Below are positions 54,011 through 61,774 of a stretch of 64,000 nucleotides of DNA, piece after piece. The position numbers were made by a program, and so were the translations under genes. Every line of letters begins with the position of its first letter. Position 1 is the first letter of the stretch. Source of the stretch: Nannocystis sp. RBIL2. GTDB taxonomy: Bacteria; Myxococcota_A; Polyangia; Nannocystales; Nannocystaceae. Where the stretch lies: positions 1,884,151-1,948,150 of the forward strand of contig NZ_JAPNJW010000002.1 of assembly GCF_026626745.1 (NCBI RefSeq), read 5' to 3'. A model generated the notes under the pieces. It had not been told where the DNA came from and ran no database searches. It saw nothing but the letters and a program-made list of their open reading frames with translations.

Positions 54011-55911
54011 GCCCCGCCCGCCGCCGTACCCTCGCGCTCGGCCTCGGCGTGGCCGCGCCGACCCTCGCCCTCGCCCTCGGCTGGCTGCTCGCCGACCTGC
54101 GCGAGCGCAGCATGCTCGCCGAGCAGCGCCACGACGAGCTGGTCCAGGCGGCAGAGCTGCTGCGGGCCGCCGCGCGCGAGAGCCTCGAGGAGCTGCGCCG
54201 CCGCGAGGACGCGCGCCCGTTCGAGCACTACGGCCGGTTCTACCGCCCGCCCGAGGTGCTCGCGCTCGGCGAGGCAGTGGCCCTCTCGCCGCTGGCCGGC
54301 GCGCCCGACGACCCGCGGATCTCCGCCTACTTCCAGCTCGATCCCGACGGCCGCGTGCGCACCCCGTACGCCACCGAGCCCGGCGGCTCGCCGCGCGCGG
54401 TCGCGGTCGAGGCCACCGTCGCCGGCCCCGAGTTCGCCCCTTTGCGCGCCCTCAGCTTCGGCAGCGGCGCCGTCGCCGGTGACCAGTCGCTGACAGTCGC
54501 CCTCAACGACATGGGCAACGCCGCCTACCGCGACCTCGCCGACGCCCGCCGCGGCGACGCCCTCGCCGCCGAGCGGACCCAGAAGGTCCGCCTGCCGCAG
54601 ACCAGCCGCAACCTCGTCACCTGGGACACGATCCAGAGCCAGCAGGCCCAGAGCGCCACCCCGCCGCAGCAGGCCAGCGCCGAGCCGGTGTTCGAGGCGA
54701 TCCAGCAGCAGCGCGTCGTCGGTCCCCAGGGACATGTCCCATCGGACGGGTCGCAAGGGCCATTGCCGAAAGAACATGCCCTCGAGGACATTCCCCAAGA
54801 GGCAGGCCCGAGCCTCGACTACTCGCCGATGGCCTACCTGAGGCTCGGCGAGGCCGTCGTCCTGCAGCGGGTCGTCAGCCACGCCGGCGCCGGCTCGGTC
54901 CAGGGCGCGGTGCTCGATCGCGGCCGGCTCGCCGGCGAGTGGCTCACCGCGCTGGTCGCCCGCCACGCCCTCCCGGAGGCCACCCCGACGATCGCCGCGA
55001 CCTCCGCCACCGGCGCCTGCGCGCTCGCGCGGCCGGTCCACGACGAGGTCCTGCCCGACCTCGCGTTCTGCTTCCCCGCCCCTCCGCTCCCGCCCGGCGG
55101 CTCGCTCGTCCTGCAGCTCGGCGTCCTGCTCGGCCTCGGCGGCGTGGTCGCGGCGGCGATCGTCGCCCTCGCCCGGGCCGCGCGGCGGTCGGACGAGCTG
55201 TCGGCGCAGAAGACCGCCTTCGTGTCGGCCGTCTCGCACGAGCTGCGGACCCCGCTGACCACCCTGCGCATGCACGCCGAGATGCTGCAGGAGGGCCTCG
55301 TCGCGCCCGAGCGCCTGCCCGTCTTCTACGACGACCTCGCCCACGAGAGCGTGCGACTGAGCCGCCTGGTCGAGAACGTCCTCGCGGTCGCCCAGCTCGA
55401 GGAGGGCCGGCGCGTCCTGCAGCTGCGGCCGGGCGATCTCGCCGCGCAGATCCGCGACATCGTCGACGACCAGGCGCGTCACGTCGAGCGGCGCGGCTTC
55501 CCGCCGGTCGAGCTCGCTCTCCCCGACGAGCCGGTGACCGTCCGCAGCGACCCGCAGGCGGTCGAGCAGATCCTCGTCAACCTCCTCGACAACGCCCTCA
55601 AATACGCCGCCGACGCGCGCGCGGCCGGCCTGCGCGTGGAGCTCGCGGTGGTGGCCGATCAGGCCGTACTGCGCGTCCAGGACCGCGGCCCCGGCATCCC
55701 CGAGGCCGACCGCGACCGCGTGTTCGACCGCTTCTACCGGGTCGCGCGTGAGCGCGACGCCCACACCCCCGGCACCGGCCTCGGCCTCGCCCTCGTGCGC
55801 GAGCTGGCTCGCGGGCACGGCGGCGACGCCGTGGCGGCCGCGCGCCCGGGCGGCGGCGCCGAGCTCCAGGTCCGCTTCCCGCTCGCATCCGCCGCGGTCC
55901 GGCCGACGTGA
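54007..55911 (+). CDS. Sensor histidine kinase with repeat-expanded sensor domain
   Basis: A 634-residue membrane kinase. TM1 at about 8-30 (LALGLGVAAPTLALALGWLL), a sensor region to about 370, TM2 at about 372-395 (LVLQLGVLLGLGGVVAAAIVAL). HisKA carries H411 (AVSHELRTPLTTLRMHAEML). The HATPase domain carries N-box ILVNLLDNALKYA, G1 DRGPGIPEADRDRVFDRFY and G2 GTGLGLALVREL. A glutamine-rich linker and a seven-unit 14-bp repeat (about residues 238-270) sit in the sensor region, so that part is probably disordered. Coupled by ATGA to its response regulator. Confidence 0.92.
   Translation: MSPARRRTLALGLGVAAPTLALALGWLLADLRERSMLAEQRHDELVQAAELLRAAARESLEELRRREDARPFEHYGRFYRPPEVLALGEAVALSPLAGAPDDPRISAYFQLDPDGRVRTPYATEPGGSPRAVAVEATVAGPEFAPLRALSFGSGAVAGDQSLTVALNDMGNAAYRDLADARRGDALAAERTQKVRLPQTSRNLVTWDTIQSQQAQSATPPQQASAEPVFEAIQQQRVVGPQGHVPSDGSQGPLPKEHALEDIPQEAGPSLDYSPMAYLRLGEAVVLQRVVSHAGAGSVQGAVLDRGRLAGEWLTALVARHALPEATPTIAATSATGACALARPVHDEVLPDLAFCFPAPPLPPGGSLVLQLGVLLGLGGVVAAAIVALARAARRSDELSAQKTAFVSAVSHELRTPLTTLRMHAEMLQEGLVAPERLPVFYDDLAHESVRLSRLVENVLAVAQLEEGRRVLQLRPGDLAAQIRDIVDDQARHVERRGFPPVELALPDEPVTVRSDPQAVEQILVNLLDNALKYAADARAAGLRVELAVVADQAVLRVQDRGPGIPEADRDRVFDRFYRVARERDAHTPGTGLGLALVRELARGHGGDAVAAARPGGGAELQVRFPLASAAVRPT
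54719..54816. repeat. Seven-unit 14-bp-pitch array inside the histidine kinase gene
   Basis: Unit starts at 54719, 54733, 54747, 54761, 54775, 54789 and 54803 (TCGG, CATG, CGGG, CATT, CATG, CATT, CAGG). Because 14 is not a multiple of three, successive units are read in different frames (GHVPSD, GPLPKEHALED). This is the longest array in the window and is entirely coding. Confidence 0.88.
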
Positions 55912-56110
55912 TCGACGCGTCGTGACCTGCAGCGGCAGCGCGGCATCTCGCTACACCACCGCCGCCCGTCGTTCCCGCGCAGCCGGCCGGCCTCGAACGA
56001 TCTCGCAGACTTGCGGCCGGCCCCCGGGCGTCGGGCGGAAGTACGCGTCTTGCTGAGGCCAGGACCCGGGGGCAAACTAATGCACGCTCGCCCCCATTGA
56101 GGAGCTCAGC

Positions 56111-56827
56111 ATGATTCGCCGCGCCGCCCCGCTCGCCGCCGCCCTCGCCGTCACGCTCGCCTGCCCCGAGGTCTTCGCCAGTCCTTGGGGACATGTCCCT
56201 GCGAACCTGTCCCTTCGTTCCAACGTCCAGCAGCCCGCGACGGAGACCACCGTCGTCGTCGAGTCCGGGCCCGCCGCGCCGGCGCCCGTCGCTGCCCCCG
56301 CGCCCCAGCCCTACGCCGACCCCGCCGCGCCCGCCCCGGTCGCCGAGGGTCCGCAGCCCTACGCCGACCCCGGCAGCACGCCCACCGTCAGCTACGCCCC
56401 GCCGCCGCCGATGCCCCGCAAGCGCCGCAAGGGCCTGATGATCGGCGGCTGGGTCATGTTCGGCTCGTCGTACCTGGCGACCGCCTTCGTCGCCGCCATC
56501 GTCCACGACACCTGCAACCTGACCCGCAACCCCAACTGCAAGAACGCCGCCGCCTTCAGCCTGATCCCCGCGATCGGCCCGTTCATGGCCATCCCCTACA
56601 TCGAGACCGACGCGATCACGCCCAAGGTCCTGATGGCCTTCCCGGCGCTGGTCCAGATCGCCGGCCTGACGATGGGCATCATCGGCACCGTGCAGTTCGT
56701 CCGCGACGGCCGCGAGCCGCGCTACGTCGGCGTCGACGGCGTCAAGCTCGGCAACAAACTGCGCCTCGGCGTCGCCCCCACCCGCTTCCTCGACGGCGGC
56801 ACCCTCACCCTGGGCGCCCGCTTCTGA
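56111..56827 (+). CDS. Secreted/membrane hypothetical protein, paralogue A
   Basis: A 238-residue protein with a good ribosome site (GAGGAGCTCAGC before the ATG). Signal peptide MIRRAAPLAAALAVTLAC, then a Pro/Ala-rich spacer with two QPYADP units. A hydrophobic domain follows with KGLMIGGWVMFGSSYLATAF, FSLIPAIGPFMAIPYI and ALVQIAGLTMGIIGTVQFV, and a C-terminal GGTLTLGARF. Cysteines in CNLTRNPNC may pair. The next-but-one element is a paralogue with the same plan. A three-unit 14-bp repeat (56178, 56192, 56206) codes SPWGHVPANLS just after the signal peptide. Function unknown. Confidence 0.8.
   Translation: MIRRAAPLAAALAVTLACPEVFASPWGHVPANLSLRSNVQQPATETTVVVESGPAAPAPVAAPAPQPYADPAAPAPVAEGPQPYADPGSTPTVSYAPPPPMPRKRRKGLMIGGWVMFGSSYLATAFVAAIVHDTCNLTRNPNCKNAAAFSLIPAIGPFMAIPYIETDAITPKVLMAFPALVQIAGLTMGIIGTVQFVRDGREPRYVGVDGVKLGNKLRLGVAPTRFLDGGTLTLGARF
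56178..56219. repeat. 14-bp-pitch repeat, three units in the mature N-terminus of paralogue A
   Basis: CCAG 56178, CATG 56192, CCTG 56206 at 14-bp steps. GGGGACATGTCCCT is nearly a perfect palindrome. The sequence is absent from the paralogue at 57028. Confidence 0.72.
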
Positions 56828-56886
56828 CCTCCTTCTTCACGCCCCGCGTCTCGTCGCGTCTTCACCACGCCCCGCGGCTCCTTGCC

Positions 56887-56999
56887 TCGCCCCCCCTCGC
56901 CTCGCCCCCCCTCGCCTCGCCCCCCCTCGCCTCGCCCCCCCTCGCCTCGCCCCCCCTCGCCTCGCCCCCCCTCGCCTCGCCCCCCCTCGCCTCGCCCCC
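56887..56999 (+). repeat. Minisatellite, about eight copies of a 15-bp unit
   Basis: TCGCCCCCCCTCGCC repeats with a pitch of 15 bp from 56887, the last copy partial and ending in a G. Copies are almost identical, unlike the drifted 14-bp arrays, so it is recent and probably length-variable. It lies between the two paralogous genes. Confidence 0.92.
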
Positions 57000-57027
57000 G
57001 GTCACCTGAACTCAAGGACCTGTCCTC

Positions 57028-57777
57028 ATGTTCACGTCGCGCATCGCCGCCCTCACCGCCGCCGTCAGCCTCGTCGGCCTCCCGCTGGTCCCGAACACCG
57101 CCGCCGCCAGCCCCTACCTCGTCCAGCTGCACGCCGACGGCGACGTCCCCGCGGGTTACGCCCCGGCCGGCACGCACGAGGTGATCGTCGAGGCCGTGCC
57201 GGTGCCCGAGGCGCCGCCGGCCCCGCCCGAGCCGGTGGTGGCCGAGGCCGTGGTCGTCACCACGCCCACGGTCCAGCCCTACAACGACCCCTCGCTGCGC
57301 GGCCCGACCACGACCACCGTGATCGTCGCCCCGCCGCCGGCCCCGCCCGCGGCCCCGCGCCGCCCGATCCCGCCGCCCAAGCGCGGCCTCGGCCTGATGA
57401 TCGCCGGCTTCTCGATGTTCGGCACCACCTACCTGCTCACCGCCTGGGCCGGCGCCATGAGCCACGACGGCCACGGCGGCTGCAACCGCACCAAGCACGA
57501 CTGCCGCGAGATGGGCAAGGCGCTGATGGTCCCGTTCGTCGGCCCCATGCTGGCCGCGCAGAGCTCCGACAGCGCGCGCGAGACCTTCGGCCTGTTCCTC
57601 GTGTCCGGCATCCAGATCGCCACCTTCGTCATGGGTGTCGTCGGCGCCGTCCGCTACTCGCGCTACAAGAACTGGGAGCGCAACCTCGCCGGCATCCCGG
57701 TCGGCAAGACCGGCCTCGCGGTCGCGCCGATGCCCCGCTTCGACGGCGGCGGCCTCGGCCTCAACTACCGCTTCTGA
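57028..57777 (+). CDS. Secreted/membrane hypothetical protein, paralogue B
   Basis: A 249-residue protein: signal peptide MFTSRIAALTAAVSLVGL ending TAAA, Pro/Val/Ala-rich spacer (EAPPAPPEPVVAEAVVV, QPYNDP). The same domain as paralogue A follows: RGLGLMIAGFSMFGTTYLLTAW, a Cys-containing loop CNRTKHDC, membrane segments to GIQIATFVMGVVGAVRYS, and the end GGLGLNYRF. AAGGA with CCTGTCCTC precedes the ATG. Tandem duplication with divergence; the pair may act together in the envelope. Function unknown. Confidence 0.8.
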   Translation: MFTSRIAALTAAVSLVGLPLVPNTAAASPYLVQLHADGDVPAGYAPAGTHEVIVEAVPVPEAPPAPPEPVVAEAVVVTTPTVQPYNDPSLRGPTTTTVIVAPPPAPPAAPRRPIPPPKRGLGLMIAGFSMFGTTYLLTAWAGAMSHDGHGGCNRTKHDCREMGKALMVPFVGPMLAAQSSDSARETFGLFLVSGIQIATFVMGVVGAVRYSRYKNWERNLAGIPVGKTGLAVAPMPRFDGGGLGLNYRF

Positions 57778-57846
57778 GCGCGGCCCACCGCCTCACGACT
57801 CGGCCCGCGGCGCCTCGCACCGCGGGCCGACACCCATCGTCAGGTC

Positions 57847-57908
57847 GTCACGGCCCTCGCTTCGTCACGGCCCTCGCTTCGTCACGCTTCACGCCTTTCA
57901 CGCCTTTC
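57847..57908. repeat. Short tandem repeats between convergent genes
   Basis: GTCACGGCCCTCGCTTC occurs twice head to tail (57847-57880), followed by a partial third. ACGCCTTTC occurs twice (57891-57908). The second copy overlaps the stop codon of the minus-strand PAS-STAS gene. Confidence 0.7.
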
Positions 57909-58992
57909 ACGCCTTCGCGCCGATGCAGTACTTGAGCGCCTGACGCAGCGTGGCGAACACCTGGATCCCGCGCAGGTCGACGCCGAGGGTGACGATCGTC
58001 TGGGCGATGCCGGGGTTGATGCCCGTGATCACCCCCTCCGCGCCGAGCAGGCGGATCGCGCGGATCATCGAGATCAGGTGGTTCGCCGTCGACGTGTCGA
58101 CCACCTCGATCCCCGTCATGTCGAGGATGGCATGCCGCGCGCGCATGCGGCCGACGTGCTGCAGCAGACTGTCCATGATCTCGGCCGTGCGCACGCTGTC
58201 GACCAGGCCGATGATCGGCAGCGCGAGGATCCCCTCCCACACCTCGATGATCGGCGTCGACAGCTCGCGGATCACCCGCTGCTGGCGCTCGATGAGCTCG
58301 ATCTTCTCGAGCAGCTCCCGCTCGCGCGCGCGGGTGGCCGTGACCTCGAGCGTGATCGTCACCAGACCGGCGTCGCAGCCCTCGGGGACCGGGATGTGCC
58401 AGTTCTCCCAGATCTTCCCATACTCCTCGAGCACCGTCATCGGCATCGACTCGCCGGCCAGGCCGCGGCGGATGAACTCCGCCGACTCGCTCTTCGCGTA
58501 CAGGTCGAACGCGTTCTGCCCGACGAACTGATTGGGGGCGATGCCGATCGCCTCGAGGCCCTTGCCCTCGACCAGCATGTACGTGCCCTCGCGGTCGAAC
58601 ACGCTGACCACCGTCGGCAAGTGGCTGAGGAACGCCCGCAGCGCCGAGTGCTCGATCTGCGCCTGCTTCTCGGCCGCCACCGTCGCGGTCACCTCGCGCC
58701 CGTAACAGACCACCCCGATCCGCGCGCCTGCCTCGTCCTGCACCGTCGCGGGCGCCCACTCGATCACGCGCCCGTCGGCCAGAGTCAGGCGCACCGTGGG
58801 ACTGTCCTCGAGGACAGCTCGCCAGTCCTCGCCGCGCAGCGGCACCAGCTCCGCGACGTCGCGCCCCGAGACCGCCTCGCTCGTCACGCCCAGCAGCTGC
58901 TCGGCGCCCTCGCTCCACTCGGTGACTCGCAATTCCAGGTCGAGCCCGACCACCGCGAAAGGGACCCGATGGCCCCCGCTACGTCGTTCCAT
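57907..58992 (-). CDS. PAS-PAS-STAS protein, RsbR-like stressosome-type regulator
   Basis: A 361-residue cytoplasmic protein. Two PAS-like domains are seen: about 10-105 (VVGLDLELRVTEWSEGAEQLLG, VVCYGREVT) and about 118-230 (LPTVVSVFDREGTYMLVEGKGLEAIG, ENWHIPVPEG). A coiled linker (LLEKIELIERQQRVIRELS) leads to a C-terminal STAS domain at about 245-355 (PIIEVWEGILALPIIGLVDS, ILDMTGIEVVDTSTANHLI). The DxTG...DTxTA phosphosite region is conserved as in RsbR. No RsbS or RsbT is adjacent. A 14-bp dyad at 58801-58818 codes AVLEDSPT. Confidence 0.9.
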   Translation of the reverse strand: MERRSGGHRVPFAVVGLDLELRVTEWSEGAEQLLGVTSEAVSGRDVAELVPLRGEDWRAVLEDSPTVRLTLADGRVIEWAPATVQDEAGARIGVVCYGREVTATVAAEKQAQIEHSALRAFLSHLPTVVSVFDREGTYMLVEGKGLEAIGIAPNQFVGQNAFDLYAKSESAEFIRRGLAGESMPMTVLEEYGKIWENWHIPVPEGCDAGLVTITLEVTATRARERELLEKIELIERQQRVIRELSTPIIEVWEGILALPIIGLVDSVRTAEIMDSLLQHVGRMRARHAILDMTGIEVVDTSTANHLISMIRAIRLLGAEGVITGINPGIAQTIVTLGVDLRGIQVFATLRQALKYCIGAKA

Positions 58993-59151
58993 CCCCGGAT
59001 TTCAGCACAACCACCGCCTGCGCCGCAGGCGCCTTGCTGCCCTGCGCCCGACCTGCACTCACGCGCGCCGGACCCTCCGTGCTGCCGCGGAGCACCGCGC
59101 GGCAGCCCGCCGCACGTCGACCGACACGCGGCGCTGGAACGCGCTCTAGAA

Positions 59152-59193
59152 CAGGTTTCTCCTGACATGTCCTTACGGACATGTCCTTAAAAC
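59152..59193. repeat. 14-bp-pitch repeat, three units abutting a stop codon
   Basis: CAGG 59152, CATG 59166, CATG 59180; the TAA of the Omp85-type gene (59189-59187) falls in the last unit. The repeated GGACATGTCCTTA copies could form a hairpin after the gene. Confidence 0.75.
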
Positions 59194-60506
59194 GCGTGCT
59201 CGCTCTGCAGGTACAGCGCCCCGCCCTCCTTGCCGAAACCGCCCTCGACGCGGAACACCACGAAGCGGTCCCAGATCAGGAGCAGGCCCGGCCCGCCGGA
59301 CACGTACCAGTGCTTGAGGAGGTCGGCCATCGTCTGCGACACCAGGCCGGCCTCGACGAACAGCTCGAGACCGACCCCGAGCGTGTGTCGGCGGATCTTG
59401 AACTCGACCGGCGCGAACCGCAGCTCGAACGAGGCGGTCGCCTTCTGCTTGCCGATGAAGCGGCGGCGGCCGAAGCCGCGGCCGACGAACGCGCCGCCGT
59501 AGGCGTCCATCGGGAACAGCCCGCCGAACTCGCCGAGCGTCATCAGCGGCGGCTCGCCCCACAGCGAGTCGAACGTGAAGCGGTGGGCCAGCACCACGTT
59601 CGACTGGCCGAGCGACCAGTAGTGGCGCATCGTCGTGTGGAAGCGGCCCCAGTTCGACGTCGAGCCGGTCCACTTGCCGGCCGCGTCGAACGTCACGTCG
59701 ATGAGGCTGCCCTCGGTCGGGCTCCAATCGTTGTCGCGGCTGTCCCACGTCAGGCCGAGGCGGACGATGCCGCGCCGCGTCGTCCCCTCGGCGCTCGGGA
59801 ACTCCTCGACCAGCCGGCTGTTCGCGTAGCCGCGGACGATGTCGACGTAGTAGAAGATCCCCGAGTAGTGGCGCAGCGTCCCCGGCGATCGGCCCGGGCG
59901 CTCGACGGTGTACAGCGGGTGCTCGAAGGTGAACCACCCGCCCCAGTTGTCCATCCGGATCAGGTTGTGGGGCGACTGCAGCTCCGCCGGCGTGATCGTG
60001 GCGTGGTTGTTGACCCCGTAGAACGGATAGACGGGGTCGAGCGAGGCCCAGAAGCCGAAGTTGAAGATCTCGCGGCGGCCCAGCATGTCGCGCATGCGGG
60101 CGCTGATGATGTGGTCCTGCACCAGCTTGGTCGACACGCGCGACCACGCCAGGCCGTACACGCGGTTGAAGTTGTCGTTGGGCAGGCGGTAGGCGTAGTT
60201 GAGCGAGCCGCCGAGAGTCAGGCCGGTTGCGGGCTGCGAGCTCAGATGCGGCAGCGGCAGCAGGCGGTGACGGTTGTCGCGCTGCCGACGTTGGCGTTTG
60301 CGGAAGCGGCGGCCGGCCGGCGGCGTGACCGGCACCGTCGCCTCCGGCAGCTCCGGCTTCGGCGGGCCGTTGTCGATGCTGACGGCCAGCGGCTGGGCGG
60401 GCGGCAGCTTCGGCCCCTCCGGCAGCACGCCCGGCGGCGTCGCCGGCGTCGCGCCGGGGACGGGCGACGGCGCGAGCGCGAGGGCGATGGCGCAGGCGGC
60501 GAACAA
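59187..60506 (-). CDS. Omp85/D15-family outer-membrane beta-barrel without POTRA domains
   Basis: A 439-residue protein. A hydrophobic start (FAACAIALALAPSPVPG) is followed by a Pro-rich spacer, a basic patch (GRRFRKRQRRQRDNRHR) and a barrel with alternating aromatic strands. LGLTWDSRDNDWSPTEGSLIDVTFD is the surface-antigen/D15 signature, and VGRGFGRRRFIGKQKATASFELRF corresponds to the lid-loop region. It ends HAF, a C-terminal Phe as for Bam substrates. The start is uncertain: TTG at 60506 gives a short signal peptide and no ATG or GTG is in frame upstream. The role may be lipid or protein export; no POTRA suggests a patatin-less D15 type. Confidence 0.8.
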   Translation of the reverse strand: MFAACAIALALAPSPVPGATPATPPGVLPEGPKLPPAQPLAVSIDNGPPKPELPEATVPVTPPAGRRFRKRQRRQRDNRHRLLPLPHLSSQPATGLTLGGSLNYAYRLPNDNFNRVYGLAWSRVSTKLVQDHIISARMRDMLGRREIFNFGFWASLDPVYPFYGVNNHATITPAELQSPHNLIRMDNWGGWFTFEHPLYTVERPGRSPGTLRHYSGIFYYVDIVRGYANSRLVEEFPSAEGTTRRGIVRLGLTWDSRDNDWSPTEGSLIDVTFDAAGKWTGSTSNWGRFHTTMRHYWSLGQSNVVLAHRFTFDSLWGEPPLMTLGEFGGLFPMDAYGGAFVGRGFGRRRFIGKQKATASFELRFAPVEFKIRRHTLGVGLELFVEAGLVSQTMADLLKHWYVSGGPGLLLIWDRFVVFRVEGGFGKEGGALYLQSEHAF

Positions 60507-60606
60507 GGATTCGGAGTCCGCGGCAGTGTTGACCGCGCGCGCAGCCGATGCAAGCGCTCGCTTGCCTGCTCAGCGCGGCGCGCGCTACCGTGCCCCCACT
60601 ACGAAG

Positions 60607-61566
60607 ATGCCCGCCCCGATCGCCATCTTCTACGAACACCCCGATTGGTTCCGTCCTCTGTTCGCCGAGCTCGAGCGGCGCCACCTCCCGGTGGTCCGTC
60701 TCGCCGCCGATCAGAGCCGCTTCGACCCCGCCGAGCGCGAGCCGCCGTACGGCCTCGTGTTCAACCGCGCAAGTCCCTCCGCCTACCTGCGCGGGCGCGG
60801 CCAGACCACGCATTACACTCTCGCAATTTTGCGGCACTGGGAGCGGCGCAAGATCCCCGTCGTCAACGGCAGCGCCGTCTACCGCTACGAGGTCTCCAAG
60901 GCCGACCAACTCGGCCTCCTCGACGACCTCGGCCTCGGCTATCCGCGCGCCCGGGTCATCAACCACGCCAGCCAGGCGCTGCCCGCCGCCGAGGGCCTGC
61001 GCTGGCCGATCCTCGTCAAGGCCAACGTGGGCGGCAGCGGGGCCGGCATCCGTCGCTTCGACGCGCCGGCCGAGCTCGCCGAGGCCGCCGATCGCGGCGA
61101 GCTCGATCTCGGCGTCGACCAGACCGCGCTCGTGCAGGAGCTGTGCCCTCTGCGCGGCGGGCGGATCGTGCGCGTCGAGGTCGTCGGCCGCAAGTTCCTC
61201 TACGCGATCGAGGTCTTCCCCCCGCCCTCCTCCTTCAACCTGTGCCCGGCCGACGCCTGCCAGACCGCCGACGGTCGCGACCTCGTGCGCTCGGCCTGCG
61301 CCCTCGATGCCCCGAAGACGGGCATGCGCGTCCAGGGCTACACGCCCCCGCCCGAGGTCATCCGCGCGGTCGAGGCGATCGCCGAGGCGGCCGCGCTCGA
61401 CGTCGGCGGCGTCGAGTACCTCGTCGACGACCGCGACGGCGAGATCGACTACTACGACATCAACGCCCTCTCGAACTTCGTCGCCGACGCGCCGAACGTC
61501 GTCGGCCTCGACGCCTTCGCCCGCTGCGTCGACTACCTGCAGGCCCGCTGGGAGGCCGGCATCTGA
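60607..61566 (+). CDS. ATP-grasp enzyme, RimK/glutathione-synthetase-like
   Basis: A 319-residue cytoplasmic ligase-fold protein. N-terminal domain MPAPIAIFYEHPDWFRPLFAELERR, then the ATP-grasp domain. It includes WPILVKANVGGSGAGIRRF (glycine loop), TALVQELCPL, RVEVVGRKFLYAIEVF, and the metal-binding strand VGGVEYLVDDRDGEIDYYDINALSNF. Such enzymes join a carboxylate to an amine or thiol, or tailor peptides; the substrate is unknown. It is divergent from the D15-family gene. The ATG at 60607 follows a TACCGT box and a short leader. Confidence 0.88.
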   Translation: MPAPIAIFYEHPDWFRPLFAELERRHLPVVRLAADQSRFDPAEREPPYGLVFNRASPSAYLRGRGQTTHYTLAILRHWERRKIPVVNGSAVYRYEVSKADQLGLLDDLGLGYPRARVINHASQALPAAEGLRWPILVKANVGGSGAGIRRFDAPAELAEAADRGELDLGVDQTALVQELCPLRGGRIVRVEVVGRKFLYAIEVFPPPSSFNLCPADACQTADGRDLVRSACALDAPKTGMRVQGYTPPPEVIRAVEAIAEAAALDVGGVEYLVDDRDGEIDYYDINALSNFVADAPNVVGLDAFARCVDYLQARWEAGI

Positions 61567-61774
61567 CCCTTGGGCCATGTAGGAACAGACATGCGACGCC
61601 TCCGCGCCCTCGCCCGCTCGGCGTCCACCCTTTCGCCCCTGTAGGACGGACATGCGACGCCTTCGCAGCTCAGCCGGTGCCTACCCCTTAACAAACATGC
61701 AACTCCGCCGCCCCCTCGCCGCCCGGCCCGCACCTGACCCTTCGACCCTGTAGGAACGGACATGCGCTTCGGTT
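61562..61774 (+). repeat. Four related leader copies built on the 14-bp repeat
   Basis: TGTAGGAACAGACATGCG (around 61578-61595), TGTAGGACGGACATGCG (61640-61656), a weaker AACAAACATGC (61690-61700) and TGTAGGAACGGACATGCG (61749-61766) recur in one 200-bp gap. The last copy provides the start codon of the monooxygenase gene. Steps inside copies are 14 bp (61562, 61576, 61590; 61733, 61747, 61761); the second copy has a 13-bp step. Confidence 0.8.

Noticed and set aside
56887..56999. Iterons of a replication origin
   Set aside because: C-rich, no rep, parA or DnaA boxes nearby, and the region lies between chromosomal genes.
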